Shown piece by piece: positions 63,293 through 64,000 of a stretch of DNA of 64,000 bases. The notes beneath the pieces are model-generated. The model was given only the letters and a program-made list of their open reading frames with translations. It made no database searches and was not told the DNA's origin. Source of the DNA: an uncultured Bacteroidota bacterium (GTDB taxonomy: Bacteria > Bacteroidota > Bacteroidia > Chitinophagales > Chitinophagaceae); assembly GCA_903853805.1 (NCBI GenBank), contig CAINUN010000035.1:1-64000 (forward strand), read 5' to 3'. Within the stretch, counting starts at the first letter, position 1. Every line of letters starts with the position of its first letter. The position numbers and the translations under genes are program-made.

Positions 63293-63814
63293 ATGAAAAA
63301 AATCAAGTCCATCTGGACAACCTTATCAGGAAGTATTAGCTCCATAATTCCTTTGTTTTTTACCGTGTGTAAAAGTGGGGCTTGTGGGGCAATTTGTGTT
63401 AGTCCAATTGCTTCCTTACTAGGTATTTCAAGCGCTAGTCTCATAGCTTCTCCATTAATGCAGTCTTTGTTTCCCTTACTACTTGTCATTAGCTCGGTGT
63501 CATTTACTATTTCCTATTACAAACTGTATGTTTTACCCCAACATGTAGCAGCATGTAATTCAGATTGTGACTGTCCGGCACCTACTAATAAATCAAAACA
63601 ATACTTAATTGCAGCTTGGACCTTCTGGATAGGATTATTAGCAAGTATTTTTTTCGTCTCTTATTTTGAATACCAGACTTATAAATCAAATACGGCAGTA
63701 ACGGCTAAGCCCAAAGCAACAATTTCAAACAACCAATCTGTTTTAACACAACCAAACTCTGATACTACAGAAACAACAAAGCCATGTTGTTCTGACGGAA
63801 AAAAATGTGAATAA
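63293..63814 (+). CDS. Cys-rich small membrane protein of the ars operon
   Basis: 173 residues with about three to four membrane segments: [15 protein letters not shown], then [20 protein letters not shown], then [16 protein letters not shown]. Cysteines cluster at [10 protein letters not shown], at [11 protein letters not shown] and at the tail [11 protein letters not shown]. The [17 protein letters not shown] segment resembles the metal-binding first helix of MerT-like transporters, but the overall family is not clear. Its place between arsM and the acr3-like gene (2-bp gap) suggests it moves or holds As(III) for the efflux pump; that is inference. Confidence 0.75.
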   Translation: MKKIKSIWTTLSGSISSIIPLFFTVCKSGACGAICVSPIASLLGISSASLIASPLMQSLFPLLLVISSVSFTISYYKLYVLPQHVAACNSDCDCPAPTNKSKQYLIAAWTFWIGLLASIFFVSYFEYQTYKSNTAVTAKPKATISNNQSVLTQPNSDTTETTKPCCSDGKKCE

Positions 63815-63816
63815 TT

Positions 63817-64000
63817 ATGCAGCCTAAACTTAAATTTTTAGACCGTTATTTAACTCTCTGGATTTTTCTTGCCATGTTGTTGGGAATTGGCATCGGTTAT
63901 TTTTTCCCATCAGCTCCCGTCTTTATCAATTCCCTTTCATCAGGTACCACCAATATTCCATTGGCAATTGGTTTGGTCTTGATGATGTTTCCTCCGTTGG
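63817..64000 (+). CDS. acr3: Acr3-type arsenite efflux transporter, 5' end only
   Basis: Only the first 61 codons are in the window; the gene continues past 64000. The start [20 protein letters not shown] and the following [28 protein letters not shown] are the typical N-terminus of the ACR3 (BASS-superfamily) arsenite permease. Membrane helix 1 and most of helix 2 can be read. It would export As(III) from the cell. It overlaps closely with the preceding gene (2-bp gap), completing an arsR-arsM-membrane protein-acr3 operon. Confidence 0.9.
   Translation, partial: MQPKLKFLDRYLTLWIFLAMLLGIGIGYFFPSAPVFINSLSSGTTNIPLAIGLVLMMFPPL

Overview
The window is a piece of an AT-rich Bacteroidota chromosome, most likely from the Chitinophagales/Sphingobacteriales side of the phylum. 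Evidence: type IX secretion (T9SS) C-terminal sorting domains of both type A and type B, a PorP/SprF-family protein, GEVED, PKD and parallel beta-helix adhesins, DUF2480 and DUF6089 proteins, and promoters that fit the Bacteroidota -33/-7 pattern (TTTG, about 19 nt, TAnnTTTG) rather than the sigma70 pattern. No rRNA, tRNA, transposase, cas gene or CRISPR array was seen.

Layout. 1-12.6 kb: the 5' part of one giant secreted adhesin gene (minus strand, at least 4,190 residues, running off the left edge). 13-19.1 kb: lutB with a polysaccharide-deacetylase-like gene, facing an L,D-transpeptidase/DUF2480 pair and a ppiD-like foldase. 19.1-19.6 kb: a divergent AT-rich spacer with a cluster of DnaA-box-like sites, a candidate replication origin. 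19.6-27.9 kb: plus-strand housekeeping genes nadA, a PA-domain T9SS protein, mnmG, recX, apaG, typA and a small acidic protein. 28.1-34.0 kb: minus-strand small orphan, OmpR-type regulator, PorP/SprF-like protein and a 1,190-residue PKD/type B protein. 34.2-42.7 kb: purL, an orphan, folB/nadK divergent pair, a DUF6089 barrel, an iscS-iscU-iscA-nfu operon, and methylmalonyl-CoA epimerase. 42.7-51.2 kb: a trypsin-like protease, a lone receiver protein, a winged-helix-like protein, a 1,512-residue beta-helix/Ig adhesin and an OmpA/TSP3 protein. 51.3-62 kb: minus-strand 314-residue orphan, two lipoproteins, and the pbpC/alpha-2-macroglobulin operon. 62.0-64 kb: an arsenic operon, arsR-arsM-Cys-rich membrane protein-acr3 (cut by the right edge).

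The most unusual material is intergenic. Several AT-rich gaps carry imperfect tandem arrays with a period of about 20-21 nt, often organised as exact 41-nt double units: seven 21-mers at 28.4 kb, five 41-mers at 44.5 kb, a weaker set at 37.2 kb, and a degenerate set at 52.2-52.7 kb that is enclosed by a perfect 21-bp inverted repeat. Three of the four lie just upstream of small minus-strand genes of unknown function, at least one of which looks like a winged-helix DNA-binding protein. This is the best candidate here for an undescribed regulatory or chromosome-organising element. Everything was read by eye; no similarity search or structure prediction was run.
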